From Sabulicella glaciei (GTDB taxonomy: Bacteria; Pseudomonadota; Alphaproteobacteria; Acetobacterales; Acetobacteraceae): a DNA stretch of 64,000 bases. Shown here in pieces: positions 16,108 to 24,809 of this stretch. Made by a program: the position numbers and the translations under genes. Location: positions 124,001 to 188,000 of the forward strand of contig NZ_JAPFQI010000005.1 of assembly GCF_026183895.1 (NCBI RefSeq), written 5' to 3'. A model generated the notes under the pieces. That model saw nothing but the letters and a program-made list of their open reading frames with translations. It was not told the DNA's origin and ran no database searches. Within the stretch, counting starts at the first letter, position 1; each line of letters opens with the position of its first letter.

Positions 16108-16503
16108 TCAGCGCGGCGCGCCCTGCAGGAGCGGCCGGGCGCTGCGGAAGGCGCCGTCCGGGTCCTGGCAGACGATCTGCGCACGCTCGTTGAAGCCCGC
16201 GCCCAGGATCACCTCGCGGCACTGCCGCCCGCTCGCCGCGTGGAAGACCCGGGCGAGGCGCGCCGGCTGGCCCCCTGCGGCGCCCGACTGGCCGGGTGCC
16301 GCGGAGGCAGCGAAGGCGGCGACCGGGTCGCTGGCCGACGAGGCCGCGGAGGCGGCCGGCAGGGGCAGCGGCGCGGCGGAGAGGGTGCGGCCCGGATCGG
16401 GCTGGAAGGCGGCCGACACGTCGGAGAAGCTGGGGAGCGACGAACAGGCGGACACGCCCAGCAAGAGGGGTAGAAGCAAGAACCGGCGCAGCACCATCAT
16501 CAA
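16108..16503 (-). CDS. Small lipoprotein heading the capsule export operon
   Basis: The product is 131 residues. A short hydrophobic signal ends in a lipobox LLGVSAC, so it should be lipidated. An Ala/Ser/Pro-rich linker follows, then a compact C-terminal part with two Cys (context RQCREV and IVCQDPDG). A GGAAGG ribosome-binding site lies just before the first of three Met codons. I do not recognise a named family. Being first in the operon, it is probably an accessory to the capsule export machinery in the periplasm or outer membrane; this is inference from position. Confidence 0.7.
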   Translation of the reverse strand: MMMVLRRFLLLPLLLGVSACSSLPSFSDVSAAFQPDPGRTLSAAPLPLPAASAASSASDPVAAFAASAAPGQSGAAGGQPARLARVFHAASGRQCREVILGAGFNERAQIVCQDPDGAFRSARPLLQGAPR

Positions 16504-16550
16504 CCTTCCCGGGGTAGGCGGGCTTCGGCGGCCCTCCTCTTCAACCTATA

Positions 16551-16563
16551 CGGGCTGAGCCCG
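16551..16563. repeat. 13-base palindrome between divergent genes
   Basis: CGGGCT-G-AGCCCG is a perfect inverted repeat in the 87-base divergent gap between the capsule operon and the dehydrogenase gene at 16591. On the minus strand it falls inside the spacer of a weak TTGTTG / TAGGTT pair, so it could be an operator. It may equally be a chance GC palindrome. Confidence 0.3.
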
Positions 16564-16590
16564 ATCAACAATTCGCGGAGGAGTCCGGAG

Positions 16591-17397
16591 ATGGCGGCAG
16601 GATGCGTGCTGATCACCGGCGCCTCGCGCGGGTTGGGCGCGGCGCTGGCGCGGCACGTCGCGGCGCCGGGGATGGTGCTGCGCCTCGTCGCGCGGGATGC
16701 GGCGTCGCTGGAGGCAGTGGCGGCGGAATGCCGGGCGCGCGGTGCGGCGGTGGAGACCGCGCCTCTGGACGTGCGCGACGCGGCAGCGATGGCGGAACGC
16801 CTCCTCGCCTGGGATGGGGCGCAACCCTTCACCCATCTGGTCGCGGCGGCCGGGATTTCCTCGGGCACGCCGCCAGAGGGCGGGCTGGAGGGGCCGGAAC
16901 TGGCGGCGCGGACGGTGGCTGTGAACCTCGGGGGCGCGATGAACACGGTGGCGCCGCTGCTGCCCCGCCTCATCGCGCGCCGGGCCGGGCGGGTGGTGCT
17001 GGTGGGCTCCGTCGCCGGGTTCCTGGGCCTGCCGGACAGCCCGGCCTATTGCGCCAGCAAAGCCGGGCTCTGGGCCTGGGGCGAGGCGCTGCGGGCGAAG
17101 CTGGCGCCCGAGGGGGTGGGGGTGACGGTGGCCGCGCCCGGCTTCTTCCGCAGCGCGATGAGCGCGCGCTATGCCGGGCCCCACCCCGGCGAGATCAGTG
17201 CTGAGGCGATGGCCCGCCGCATCTGGCGGGCCGCCGAGCGTGGGCGCGGGCGCGTTGCGGTGCCCGCCGCGCTGGGGTGGCTGCTTCGCCTGCTGCCGCT
17301 GCTGCCCGCGCCGCTCGCCGACCGGGCGGCGCGGCTGCACCGCTTCACCATCACCCCAGAAGCTGCCCCCCATCCACCACCACCGTGTGCCCCGTGA
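16591..17397 (+). CDS. Short-chain dehydrogenase/reductase
   Basis: The product is 268 residues of the classical SDR fold. The N-terminal cofactor motif is ITGASRGLG, LVGSVAGF carries the catalytic Ser, and AYCASKAG gives the YxxxK pair. The tail is Pro-rich. A GGAGGAG ribosome-binding site precedes ATG 16591. The substrate is not evident. Divergent orientation from the capsule export operon hints at, but does not prove, a role in polysaccharide or lipid precursor synthesis. Its last 47 bases overlap the 3' end of the next, opposite-strand SDR. Confidence 0.82.
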   Translation: MAAGCVLITGASRGLGAALARHVAAPGMVLRLVARDAASLEAVAAECRARGAAVETAPLDVRDAAAMAERLLAWDGAQPFTHLVAAAGISSGTPPEGGLEGPELAARTVAVNLGGAMNTVAPLLPRLIARRAGRVVLVGSVAGFLGLPDSPAYCASKAGLWAWGEALRAKLAPEGVGVTVAAPGFFRSAMSARYAGPHPGEISAEAMARRIWRAAERGRGRVAVPAALGWLLRLLPLLPAPLADRAARLHRFTITPEAAPHPPPPCAP

Positions 17398-18088
17398 CCC
17401 AGGAGGCGAGCGGCGAGGACAGGAACAGCACCACGTTGGCCACTTCCTCCGGCGTGCCGAGGCGGCCGAAGGGGATGGATTTGAGGATGCGGCCGTACAG
17501 CGCCGGGTCCTCCGACTTGCGCTTCTCCCAGGAACCGCCCGGGAACTCGATGGAGCCGGGGGCGACGCCGTTCACCCGGATGCCATCCGGGGCGAACATC
17601 GCCGCCTGGGACTGGGTGTAGTTGATCAGCAGCGCCTTCACCGCCGCATAGGCCGGCGTCCGCAGCGACGGGCCGAAGCCGGAGATGGAGGACAAGTTGA
17701 CGATGGAGCCGCGCGAGGCCTTCAGCGCCGGCAGCGCCGCCCGGCTGGCGCGGAAGGTGGCCAGCACGTCCACGTTCAGGCTGGCCGCCCAGCCTTCCTC
17801 CGTGTCCGCCGCGCCGAAGCCGGAGGCGTTGTTCACCAGCACGTCGATGCCGCCCAGCGCCCCTTCCGCCTCGGCAACGTAGCGGCGCACCGCCTCGCCA
17901 TCCGACAGGTCGCAGGAGGCGGCGTGGGCGTTCGCGCCCAGCTCGGCACGGGTGCGCTCGAGCGCCTCGGCGCCGCGGGCGCAGATGGAAACCGCGGCGC
18001 CGGCCTGGGCAAAGCCCAGCGCGACCGAGCGGCCGATTCCCTTGGAGCCGCCACACACCACGACGCGCTTGCCGTTGAAGTCGAACAT
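17351..18088 (-). CDS. FabG-like short-chain dehydrogenase/reductase
   Basis: The product is 245 residues. VVCGGSKGIGRSVALG is the NAD(P) loop, VLVNNASG follows, NLSSISG holds the Ser, and AYAAVKAL gives YxxxK. The end VTGHTVVVDGG is the usual SDR C-terminal signature. ATG 18088 was chosen over an upstream frame extension of 19 codons lacking homology to the fold. It would oxidise or reduce a hydroxy/keto group with NAD(P)H; the substrate is unknown. It is convergent and overlapping with the SDR at 16591. Confidence 0.82.
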   Translation of the reverse strand: MFDFNGKRVVVCGGSKGIGRSVALGFAQAGAAVSICARGAEALERTRAELGANAHAASCDLSDGEAVRRYVAEAEGALGGIDVLVNNASGFGAADTEEGWAASLNVDVLATFRASRAALPALKASRGSIVNLSSISGFGPSLRTPAYAAVKALLINYTQSQAAMFAPDGIRVNGVAPGSIEFPGGSWEKRKSEDPALYGRILKSIPFGRLGTPEEVANVVLFLSSPLASWVTGHTVVVDGGQLLG

Positions 18089-18183
18089 GCTGTCCTGTCC
18101 CTCTGCGTTTCCGGCGATGGAAGGCCGGGGCGGCGCGGCGCGCAAGCCTTGACGGGCACGGCCCCGCGCCCCAATCGCGGCCC

Positions 18184-19992
18184 ATGGCCGCGCCCCCCGT
18201 TCTTCTCCTCGACAGCATCCGCTTCACCCTGGGCGGCAAGCCGCTGCTGGAAGGCGCCTCCCTCGCCGTCACGCCCGGGGAGCGGCTGGCGCTGGTGGGG
18301 CGCAACGGCAGCGGCAAGTCCACCCTCCTGCGCATCGCGGCGGGCGAGTTGGAGGCGGAAAGCGGCACGCGCTTCGTCCAGCCCGGCACCACCATGCGCT
18401 ACCTGCCGCAGGAGCCGGACCTGTCGGGCCACGCGACGGTGCTGGATTACGCCCTGGCCGGGCTCGGCCCCGCCGACGACCCGTACCGCGCCCGGCACCT
18501 GCTGGAGGCGCTCGGCCTTTCCGGAGAGGAGGACCCCGCGCGGCTGTCGGGCGGCGAGGCGCGGCGGGCGGCGCTGGCCCGCGCCCTGGCGCCGGAACCG
18601 GACATCCTCCTGCTGGACGAGCCGACCAACCACCTCGACCTGCCGGCCATCGAATGGCTGGAGGAGGAGCTGGCCGCGATGCGCGGCGCGCTGGTGCTGA
18701 TCTCGCACGACCGGCGCTTCCTGGGCCGGCTGTCGCGCGCGACGCTGTGGCTGGATCGCGGCGCGACACGGCGTCTCGATCGCCCCTTCTCCGCCTTCGA
18801 GGAATGGCGCGAGACGGTGCTGGCCGAGGAGGAGCAGGCGGCGCACAAGCTCGGCCGGCAGATCGCGCGGGAGGAGCACTGGCTGCGCCACGGCGTGTCC
18901 GCCCGGCGCAAGCGCAACATGCGCCGCGTCGGCGAGCTGCACGCGCTGCGCCAGGCGCGGCGGGACCGCGTGAAGCCGCAGGGCACGGTGAAGCTGGAGG
19001 CGGCGGAGGCTGCGCCCTCCGGCGCGCTGGTGGCCGCGGCGGAAGGCATCACGAAATCCTTCGGCGGCGCGCCGGTGGTGCGCGACTTTTCCACGCGCAT
19101 CCTGAAGGGCGACCGCGTCGGTCTGGTGGGGCGCAACGGCGCGGGCAAGACCACGCTGCTGCGGATGCTGACCGGCGCGCTGCCGCCCGATTCCGGTTCG
19201 GTGCGGCTCGGCACGAACCTCCTCATGGCGACGCTGGACCAGATGCGCGCCGCGCTCGACCCCAATGTGACGCTGGCGGACACGCTGACCGAGGGGCGCG
19301 GCGACCAAGTCTGGGTGAACAACCAGCCGCGCCACGTCATCGGCTACATGGGCGACTTCCTGTTCGGGCCGGAGCAGGCGCGCACTCCGGTCGGCAAGCT
19401 TTCGGGCGGGGAGCGCGGGCGGCTGCTGCTGGCCCGCGCGCTGGCCGCGCCCTCCAACCTGCTGGTGCTGGACGAGCCGACCAACGACCTCGACCTGGAA
19501 ACCCTGGACCTGCTGGAGGAGATGCTGGCCGATTACGGCGGCACGGTGCTGGTGGTGAGCCATGACCGCGACTTCCTGGACCGCGTCTGCACCTCGGTGA
19601 TCTTCGCAGAAGGCGAAGGGCGGTGGGTGGAATACGCGGGCGGCTATTCCGACCTCTTGGCGCAGCGCGGCGCGGGGGTGGAGGCGGCCAGGGCGCCGCG
19701 TGCGGCCGCACCCGCCGCAAAGCCGGCCGCTGCGCCCGCCCCCGCCCCTTCGCGCCCCAAGCTCAGCTTCAAGGACCGTCACGCGTTGGAGACCTTGCCG
19801 GCCACGATGGAGCGGCTGGGCAAGGAGATCGCACTCTTGCGCGAATGGCTGTCCGATCCGGGGCTTTATGCCCGCGACCCCAAGGGGTTCGAGACGCGCA
19901 CCAAGGGCCTTGCGGAGCGCGAGGCGTCGCTGGCCGCGGCCGAGGAAGAATGGCTGCGCCTGGAGATGCTGCGCGAGGAGCTGGAGGGGTGA
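18184..19992 (+). CDS. uup: ABC-F ATPase, Uup type
   Basis: The product is 602 residues with two ABC ATPase domains and no membrane segment. Walker A motifs are GRNGSGKST (about residue 39) and GRNGAGKTT (about residue 318). Signature motifs are LSGGEARRAALARAL and LSGGERGRLLLARAL, each followed by LLLDEPTNHLDL or LVLDEPTNDLDL. A Pro/Ala linker (about residues 500-520) leads to a C-terminal coiled coil, the Uup hallmark that binds DNA in E. coli. Uup proteins act on ribosomes or affect transposon excision. Start ATG 18184 gives the conserved N-terminus. The stop overlaps the next gene (GTGA). Confidence 0.85.
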   Translation: MAAPPVLLLDSIRFTLGGKPLLEGASLAVTPGERLALVGRNGSGKSTLLRIAAGELEAESGTRFVQPGTTMRYLPQEPDLSGHATVLDYALAGLGPADDPYRARHLLEALGLSGEEDPARLSGGEARRAALARALAPEPDILLLDEPTNHLDLPAIEWLEEELAAMRGALVLISHDRRFLGRLSRATLWLDRGATRRLDRPFSAFEEWRETVLAEEEQAAHKLGRQIAREEHWLRHGVSARRKRNMRRVGELHALRQARRDRVKPQGTVKLEAAEAAPSGALVAAAEGITKSFGGAPVVRDFSTRILKGDRVGLVGRNGAGKTTLLRMLTGALPPDSGSVRLGTNLLMATLDQMRAALDPNVTLADTLTEGRGDQVWVNNQPRHVIGYMGDFLFGPEQARTPVGKLSGGERGRLLLARALAAPSNLLVLDEPTNDLDLETLDLLEEMLADYGGTVLVVSHDRDFLDRVCTSVIFAEGEGRWVEYAGGYSDLLAQRGAGVEAARAPRAAAPAAKPAAAPAPAPSRPKLSFKDRHALETLPATMERLGKEIALLREWLSDPGLYARDPKGFETRTKGLAEREASLAAAEEEWLRLEMLREELEG

Positions 19993-20378
19993 TCGGCCTC
20001 CTCCTCCGGCTGCGGCGCTTGCCCGGGCTGCTGGCGGTGCTGTGGACGGCGCTGCGCGACCCGCGCACGCCGATCCGCGCCAAGGCGGTGGCGGTGCTGG
20101 CCGCCGCCTATGCCGTGTGGCCGATCGACCTTCTGCCCGACGTTGTGCCCTTCGCCGGCTGGCTGGATGATCTGGTCATGGTGCCGCTGCTGCTCGGCCT
20201 GGCGGCGAAGATGGTGCCGGCGCCGGTGATGGAGCAGGTGATCGCGCATCGCGGTGGGCGCCCGGTCGTGTCGCGCCCGGGCGAGGCGGCGCAGCCGCCG
20301 CCCTCCCCGCTCTGGCCCTGGGTGGCGGCGGGGCTGGCGCTGCTGGTGCTCGTGGGCTGGGCGCTGGTGGGGCGCTGA
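19989..20378 (+). CDS. DUF1232 (YkvA-like) small membrane protein
   Basis: The product is 129 residues. The core DPRTPIRAKAVAVLAAAYAV with WPIDLLPDVVPFAGWLDD matches the DUF1232 family of small membrane proteins of unknown function. A second hydrophobic helix ends the protein. The GTG start at 19989 overlaps the uup stop. Its stop abuts the stop of the opposite-strand DUF1003 gene within the palindrome TGATCA. Confidence 0.75.
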   Translation: MIGLLLRLRRLPGLLAVLWTALRDPRTPIRAKAVAVLAAAYAVWPIDLLPDVVPFAGWLDDLVMVPLLLGLAAKMVPAPVMEQVIAHRGGRPVVSRPGEAAQPPPSPLWPWVAAGLALLVLVGWALVGR

Positions 20379-20849
20379 TCAGCCCGGGCCGCGCCGTTCC
20401 TCCAGCAGCGTCTCCACCAGCTTGATGAGGCGCAGCATCTCCACCTCCCGCAGCGCGTCCACCTTGGCGTGCAGCGCCTCGATCTCCAGCTCCGCCTTCA
20501 CGTTCACCGCGTAGTCGTGATGCGCGTGCTCGCGGTCGATCTCGGCCTGCCGGTTCTGGCTCATCATGATGATGGGCGCCGTGTAGGCGGCCTGGAAGGA
20601 CAGGACGAGGTTGAGCAGGATGAAGGGGTAGGGGTCCCAGGCCCGGTTCCAGGCGAGGATGTTGGCTACGATCCACAGCACCAGGATCACGCTCTGCGCG
20701 ATGATGAAGCGCCAGGAGCCGACGAGCCCGGTGACGCGGTCGGCCACGCGGTCGCCCCAGCCCATGGCCGGATGCGGCCGGTGGGCGGGGCGAGCGCGGC
20801 GCAGGGCGTGCAGCCGGGCCGTGTCGTCGGGATGGGCGGGGGCGGTCAT
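20379..20849 (-). CDS. DUF1003 membrane protein
   Basis: The product is 156 residues. ADRVTGLVGSWRFIIAQ, two transmembrane helices, a Pro-Phe-Ile-Leu-Leu-Asn-Leu turn and SQNRQAEIDREHAHHDY are the DUF1003 pattern. A charged C-terminal helix (about residues 110-150) is probably cytosolic and coiled. The function of the family is unknown. Confidence 0.82.
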   Translation of the reverse strand: MTAPAHPDDTARLHALRRARPAHRPHPAMGWGDRVADRVTGLVGSWRFIIAQSVILVLWIVANILAWNRAWDPYPFILLNLVLSFQAAYTAPIIMMSQNRQAEIDREHAHHDYAVNVKAELEIEALHAKVDALREVEMLRLIKLVETLLEERRGPG

Positions 20850-20911
20850 GCAAGGCTCCGGGGCCGGAATAACCGGAGGCTACTCCCCTCGCCGCATGGC
20901 GGAAGCGGGGG

Positions 20912-21691
20912 TCAGCGCCCTTCCCACACCGCCGGGCGCCGCGCCAGGAAGCTTTCCACCCCTTCCGCGAAATCGCGCGAGGTGAAGCACATCGCCACCA
21001 GGTCGTCGCCGTGGATGGCGCGGCTCGCCTCGCGCAGGCGGCGCAGCGCCTGCTTGGTGGCGCGCAGCGTCAGCGGCGCGTGGCCCGCGACGGTCTGCGC
21101 CAGCTCCCAGGCGCGGGATTGCAGCGCCGCGTGGTCGGGCAGGATCTCGGAAAGCAGGCCCGCCTGCTTCATCTCCTCCGCCTCCATCAGCCGCGCGGTG
21201 AAGACGAGGTCGGTGACGCGCGCCGGGCCGATCAGGGCCGCCATGCGCGCGTGGTTCACCATGGAGAGCGTGTTGCCGAGCGTCCGCGCGATGGGGAAGC
21301 CGAAGCGCGCATTCGCGGCACCGATGCGGAGGTCGCACACCGCGGCGATGGCGGCACCGCCCCCGGTGCAGGCGCCGGCGATGGCGGCGATGGTCGGCTT
21401 GGTGCAATCCTCCAGAGCCGAAAGGATGCGGTCGATCTTGCTCTCGTAGCCGATCGCGTCCTCGGCGGTGCGGAAGTTGCGGAACTCCGAGATGTCGGTG
21501 CCGGCGGCGAAGGCCTTCTCGCCCGCGCCCGTCAGGATCACCGCCTTCACGGAATCATCCGCGCTCGCCTCGGCGGCCAGCTTCGCCAGGCCCTCGTACA
21601 TGCCGAAGGTGAGGGCGTTGCGCGCCTGGGGGCGGTTGAGCGTGACATGGACGACGCCCTCGCGGCGCTCGACCAGAAGTTCCTCGGACAT
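20912..21691 (-). CDS. Crotonase-family protein lacking both hydratase glutamates
   Basis: The product is 259 residues of the enoyl-CoA hydratase/isomerase fold. LNRPQARNALTFGMY, AFAAGTDISEF and the oxyanion-loop IAGACTGGGAA are clear. The two Glu residues used by enoyl-CoA hydratase are replaced: the position after GGGA is Ala114 and the position in FGFPI is Ile134. Ordinary syn-hydration is therefore doubtful; CoA-thioester hydrolysis, isomerisation or racemisation are alternatives. An AAGGGGAA site precedes ATG 21691. It is divergent from a CoA transferase, which suggests a shared acyl-CoA pathway. Confidence 0.8.
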   Translation of the reverse strand: MSEELLVERREGVVHVTLNRPQARNALTFGMYEGLAKLAAEASADDSVKAVILTGAGEKAFAAGTDISEFRNFRTAEDAIGYESKIDRILSALEDCTKPTIAAIAGACTGGGAAIAAVCDLRIGAANARFGFPIARTLGNTLSMVNHARMAALIGPARVTDLVFTARLMEAEEMKQAGLLSEILPDHAALQSRAWELAQTVAGHAPLTLRATKQALRRLREASRAIHGDDLVAMCFTSRDFAEGVESFLARRPAVWEGR

Positions 21692-21772
21692 GCGGTTCCC
21701 CTTTCGGCGGCCAGGGTTGCAGCCTTCGGCGCGCGGTGGAAGATGCGGGCCGGAACAGGAGACGCCCCGCCC

Positions 21773-22945
21773 ATGATGCCCCTCAGCCGCTTCACCGTGC
21801 TCGACCTGACCCGCGTCCGCTCCGGGCCGACCTGCGTGCGCCAGCTGGCCGACTGGGGGGCCAACGTCATCAAGGTCGAGGCGCCGGACGAGGTGGACAC
21901 GGGCAAGGGGCTGGGCGGCGAGCGCCACGGGCCGGACTTCCAGCACGTCCACCGCAACAAGCGCGGCATCACGGTCAACCTGAAGACCGAGGCTGGGCGC
22001 AAGCTGTTCCACCGCCTGGTGGAGAAGGCCGACGTGGTGGTGGAGAACTACCGCCCCGACGTGAAGCACCGGCTGAGCGTGGATTACGACACGCTGGCCG
22101 CGATCAACCCGCGCATCGTGCTCGGCTCCATCTCCGGCTTCGGGCAGGACGGGCCCTATGCCAAGCGGCCCGGCTTCGACCAGATCGCCCAGGGCATGGG
22201 CGGGCTGATGAGCGTGACCGGCCTGCCGGGCCAGGGTCCGGTGCGCGCCGGCATCCCGGTCGCGGACCTGACGGCTGGGCTCTACTGCGCCCTCGGCATC
22301 ATGGTCGCGCTGCTGGAGCGGGAAAGCACCGGGGTGGGGCGCTGGGTGCATGTCTCCCTGCTGGAGGCGATGATCGCCATGATGGACTTCCAGGCCACGC
22401 GCTGGACCATGAAGGGCGAGGTGCCGAAGCAGGCCGGCAACGACCACCCCACCACCATCCCGACCGGGCTGTTCCAGACGAAGGACGGCGTGGTGAACAT
22501 CGCGGGCGGCGGCGGCGAGATGTGGAAGCGCATCGTCGCCGTGCTGGGGATGGAGGAGGAGGCGAAGGATCCAGACCTCGCTACCGACAAGCTGCGCTCG
22601 CAGAACCGCGCCAAGACCAACGCCCTGATCCAGAAGCGCATGGAGACGCGCACCACGGCGGAATGGGTGGACGCGTTCAACGAGGCGGGCGTGCCCTGCG
22701 GCCCGGTCTATTCCATGGACCAGGTCTTCGCCGACGAGCAGGTGAAGCACCTGGGCCTGGCGATGCCGGTGCAGCACCCCCAGCTCGGCGAGATCGCGCT
22801 GGTGCGCGCGCCCATGCAGATCGCGGGCGTCGAGTGCGCCCACAACCCCACCCCCGAGCGCGGCCAGCACACGGACGAGGTGCTGCGCGAGTTCGGCCTT
22901 TCGGCCGAGGAGATCGCCGCGCTGCGCAACGAGAAGGCCATTTGA
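21773..22945 (+). CDS. Family III CoA transferase (CaiB/BaiF)
   Basis: The product is 390 residues. The N-terminus VLDLTRVRSGPTCVRQLADW and VIKVEAP are the CoA-binding hallmarks. The catalytic Asp is in AGIPVADLTAGLY, aligned with Asp169 of formyl-CoA transferase, and the C-terminal domain has VPCGPVYSMDQVFAD. It moves CoA between carboxylic acids. Two adjacent ATGs (21773, 21776) are possible. It is divergent from the crotonase and overlaps the following methyltransferase by TTGA. Confidence 0.87.
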   Translation: MMPLSRFTVLDLTRVRSGPTCVRQLADWGANVIKVEAPDEVDTGKGLGGERHGPDFQHVHRNKRGITVNLKTEAGRKLFHRLVEKADVVVENYRPDVKHRLSVDYDTLAAINPRIVLGSISGFGQDGPYAKRPGFDQIAQGMGGLMSVTGLPGQGPVRAGIPVADLTAGLYCALGIMVALLERESTGVGRWVHVSLLEAMIAMMDFQATRWTMKGEVPKQAGNDHPTTIPTGLFQTKDGVVNIAGGGGEMWKRIVAVLGMEEEAKDPDLATDKLRSQNRAKTNALIQKRMETRTTAEWVDAFNEAGVPCGPVYSMDQVFADEQVKHLGLAMPVQHPQLGEIALVRAPMQIAGVECAHNPTPERGQHTDEVLREFGLSAEEIAALRNEKAI

Positions 22946-23589
22946 GCGTCCCGGGGAACGCCGGCTACGCGGAGGAGGCGGACGCGCTCGCCCGGGTCTA
23001 TGAGAGCGTCCCCTTCGCCCGCGCCCAGACCCATCTGCTCCCCTTCCTGCCGCCCGCGCGGGCCACCGTGCTCGACATCGGCGCCGGCACGGGGCGGGAC
23101 GCGGCCGGGCTTGCGGCCCTGGGCCACCGCGTCACGGCGGTGGAGCCGACGGCGGAGCTGCGGCGCCGCGCGGTGGCGCTGCATCCGGACCCGGGCATCG
23201 AATGGGTGGACGATTCCCTGCCGGACCTCGCCCGCCTGCCTCACACTTCGTCCTTTGACGCCATCCTGGCCACGGCGGTCTGGATGCATCTCGACGCCGC
23301 GGAACGCGCACGCGCCATGTCGCGCGTAGCGGCGCTGCTGCGTCCGGGCGGCGTGCTGGCCCTCACGCTGCGCCACGGCCCCGTCCCGCCCGGCCGGCGC
23401 ATGTTCGCGGTGACGGCGGCGGAGACGGTCGCGCTGGCGGAAGCGGCGAGTCTCGCCTGCCTGCATCGCGCCGAGGCGAAGGATGGGCTGCTGCGCGCCG
23501 ACGTGACCTGGGACCGGCTGGTCTTCCGCAAGGGCGCCGCCCTTGCCGGTGGCGCCGGGGGAGCGCAGAACCCGCCCAGCCAGACATGA
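22942..23589 (+). CDS. Class I SAM-dependent methyltransferase
   Basis: The product is 215 residues. VLDIGAGTGRDAAGLAALG is motif I, AVEPTAELR is motif II, and LLRPGGVLALTLRHG is post-motif III. The start appears to be TTG 22942, overlapping the CoA transferase stop, since no ATG or GTG occurs before the conserved domain. The methyl acceptor is unknown. A short Ala/Gly-rich tail ends the protein. Confidence 0.72.
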   Translation: MSVPGNAGYAEEADALARVYESVPFARAQTHLLPFLPPARATVLDIGAGTGRDAAGLAALGHRVTAVEPTAELRRRAVALHPDPGIEWVDDSLPDLARLPHTSSFDAILATAVWMHLDAAERARAMSRVAALLRPGGVLALTLRHGPVPPGRRMFAVTAAETVALAEAASLACLHRAEAKDGLLRADVTWDRLVFRKGAALAGGAGGAQNPPSQT

Positions 23590-23596
23590 GGGTCCC

Positions 23597-24772
23597 GTGA
23601 AGATCACCAGCATCCGGCAGGGCGTGGTGCCCATCAGCAGCGCCATCGCCAATGCCTATATCGACTTCAGCAAGATGACGGCGAGCGTCGTCGCCATCAC
23701 GGTGGAAAGCGGCGACGGACGCAGCGCCACCGGATACGGCTTCAACAGCAACGGCCGCTACGCCCAGACCGGCCTGCTGACGGAGCGCTTTGTCCCGCGC
23801 CTGGAGGAAGCCGGCGAGTTGCCGGCCCATGAAGATGGCGGCTTCGACCCCGTCCCGGCCTGGACGGCGATGATGCGCAACGAGAAGCCGGGCGGCCATG
23901 GCGAGCGCAGCGTCGCGGTGGGCGTGCTGGACATGGCGCTGTGGGACGCGGCGGCCAAGCTGGCCGGCGTGCCGCTGTGGAAGCTGCTGGCCAATCGCTA
24001 CAACAAGGGCCAGGCGGACGAGCAGGCCTGGATCTATGCCGCCGGAGGCTACTACCACCCCGGCAAGGACGTGGACGCGCTGGTCGAGGAGATGAAGCGC
24101 TATCTCGGCCTCGGCTATTCCGTGGTGAAGATGAAGATCGGCGGCTCGCCGGGCATGCCGCTGCGCGAGGCGCTGCTGCTGGACCTAAGCCGCATCGAGG
24201 CGGTGCTGAAGCTGCTGGACGGGCAGGGGCACCGGCTCTGCGTGGACGTGAACGGGCGCTTTGGCCTCCACGCCGCGCTCTCCTACGCCGCCAGCATCGA
24301 GGGCTTCGGCCTGCGCTGGTACGAGGAACCGCTGGACCCGCTGGACTATTCCACCCACGCCACGCTGGCCGAGCACTACCTGCCGCCCATCGCCACCGGC
24401 GAGAACCTGTTCTCCATGCAGGATGCGCGCAACCTGATCCGCCATGGCGGGCTACGCCCGGACCGCGACGTGCTGCAATTCGATCCGGCCCTGTCCTACG
24501 GCCTCGTCGAGTATCTCCGCACGCTGGAGATGCTGCGCGCCCATGGCTGGAGCCCGCGCCGCTGCGTGCCGCATGGCGGGCACCAGTTCGCGCTGAACAT
24601 CGCGGTGGGGCTGGGGCTGGGCGGCAACGAAAGCTATCCGGAGGTCTTCGCGCCCTTTGGCGGCTTCGCGGATGCCACGCCCGTCGAGAACAGCCGCATC
24701 CGCATGCCGGACGTGCCGGGCATCGGCTTCGAGGCGAAGAACGACCTCTACGCGGTGCTGAAGGATTTGTGA
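23597..24772 (+). CDS. tarD: D-tartrate dehydratase (enolase superfamily)
   Basis: The product is 391 residues. NAYIDFSKMTASVVAI, GYGFNSNGRYAQTGLL and EKPGGHGERSVAVG strongly recall the Bradyrhizobium D-tartrate dehydratase (about 389 residues). The catalytic pair is visible: Lys180 in VVKMKIGG and His326 in PHGGHQ. Metal ligands lie in DVNGRF, YEEPLDPLD and TGENLF. It would dehydrate D-tartrate to oxaloacetate with Mg2+. The GTG start at 23597 has a GAGGG site 5 bases upstream and follows the methyltransferase by 7 bases. The neighbouring aldolase, Bug protein and FAD dehydrogenase fit organic-acid use. Confidence 0.85.
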   Translation: MKITSIRQGVVPISSAIANAYIDFSKMTASVVAITVESGDGRSATGYGFNSNGRYAQTGLLTERFVPRLEEAGELPAHEDGGFDPVPAWTAMMRNEKPGGHGERSVAVGVLDMALWDAAAKLAGVPLWKLLANRYNKGQADEQAWIYAAGGYYHPGKDVDALVEEMKRYLGLGYSVVKMKIGGSPGMPLREALLLDLSRIEAVLKLLDGQGHRLCVDVNGRFGLHAALSYAASIEGFGLRWYEEPLDPLDYSTHATLAEHYLPPIATGENLFSMQDARNLIRHGGLRPDRDVLQFDPALSYGLVEYLRTLEMLRAHGWSPRRCVPHGGHQFALNIAVGLGLGGNESYPEVFAPFGGFADATPVENSRIRMPDVPGIGFEAKNDLYAVLKDL

Positions 24773-24779
24773 GGCGGAA

Positions 24780-24798
24780 GGGGGCCTTCGCGGCCCCC
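24780..24798. terminator. GC hairpin between convergent genes
   Basis: GGGGGCC (24780-24786) pairs perfectly with GGCCCCC (24792-24798) around a 5-base TTCGC loop, right after tarD and before the end of the aldolase gene. It could stop transcription from both sides. There is no T tract, so it is not a classical intrinsic terminator. Confidence 0.5.
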
Positions 24799-24809
24799 TC
24801 CCCGGCGCG

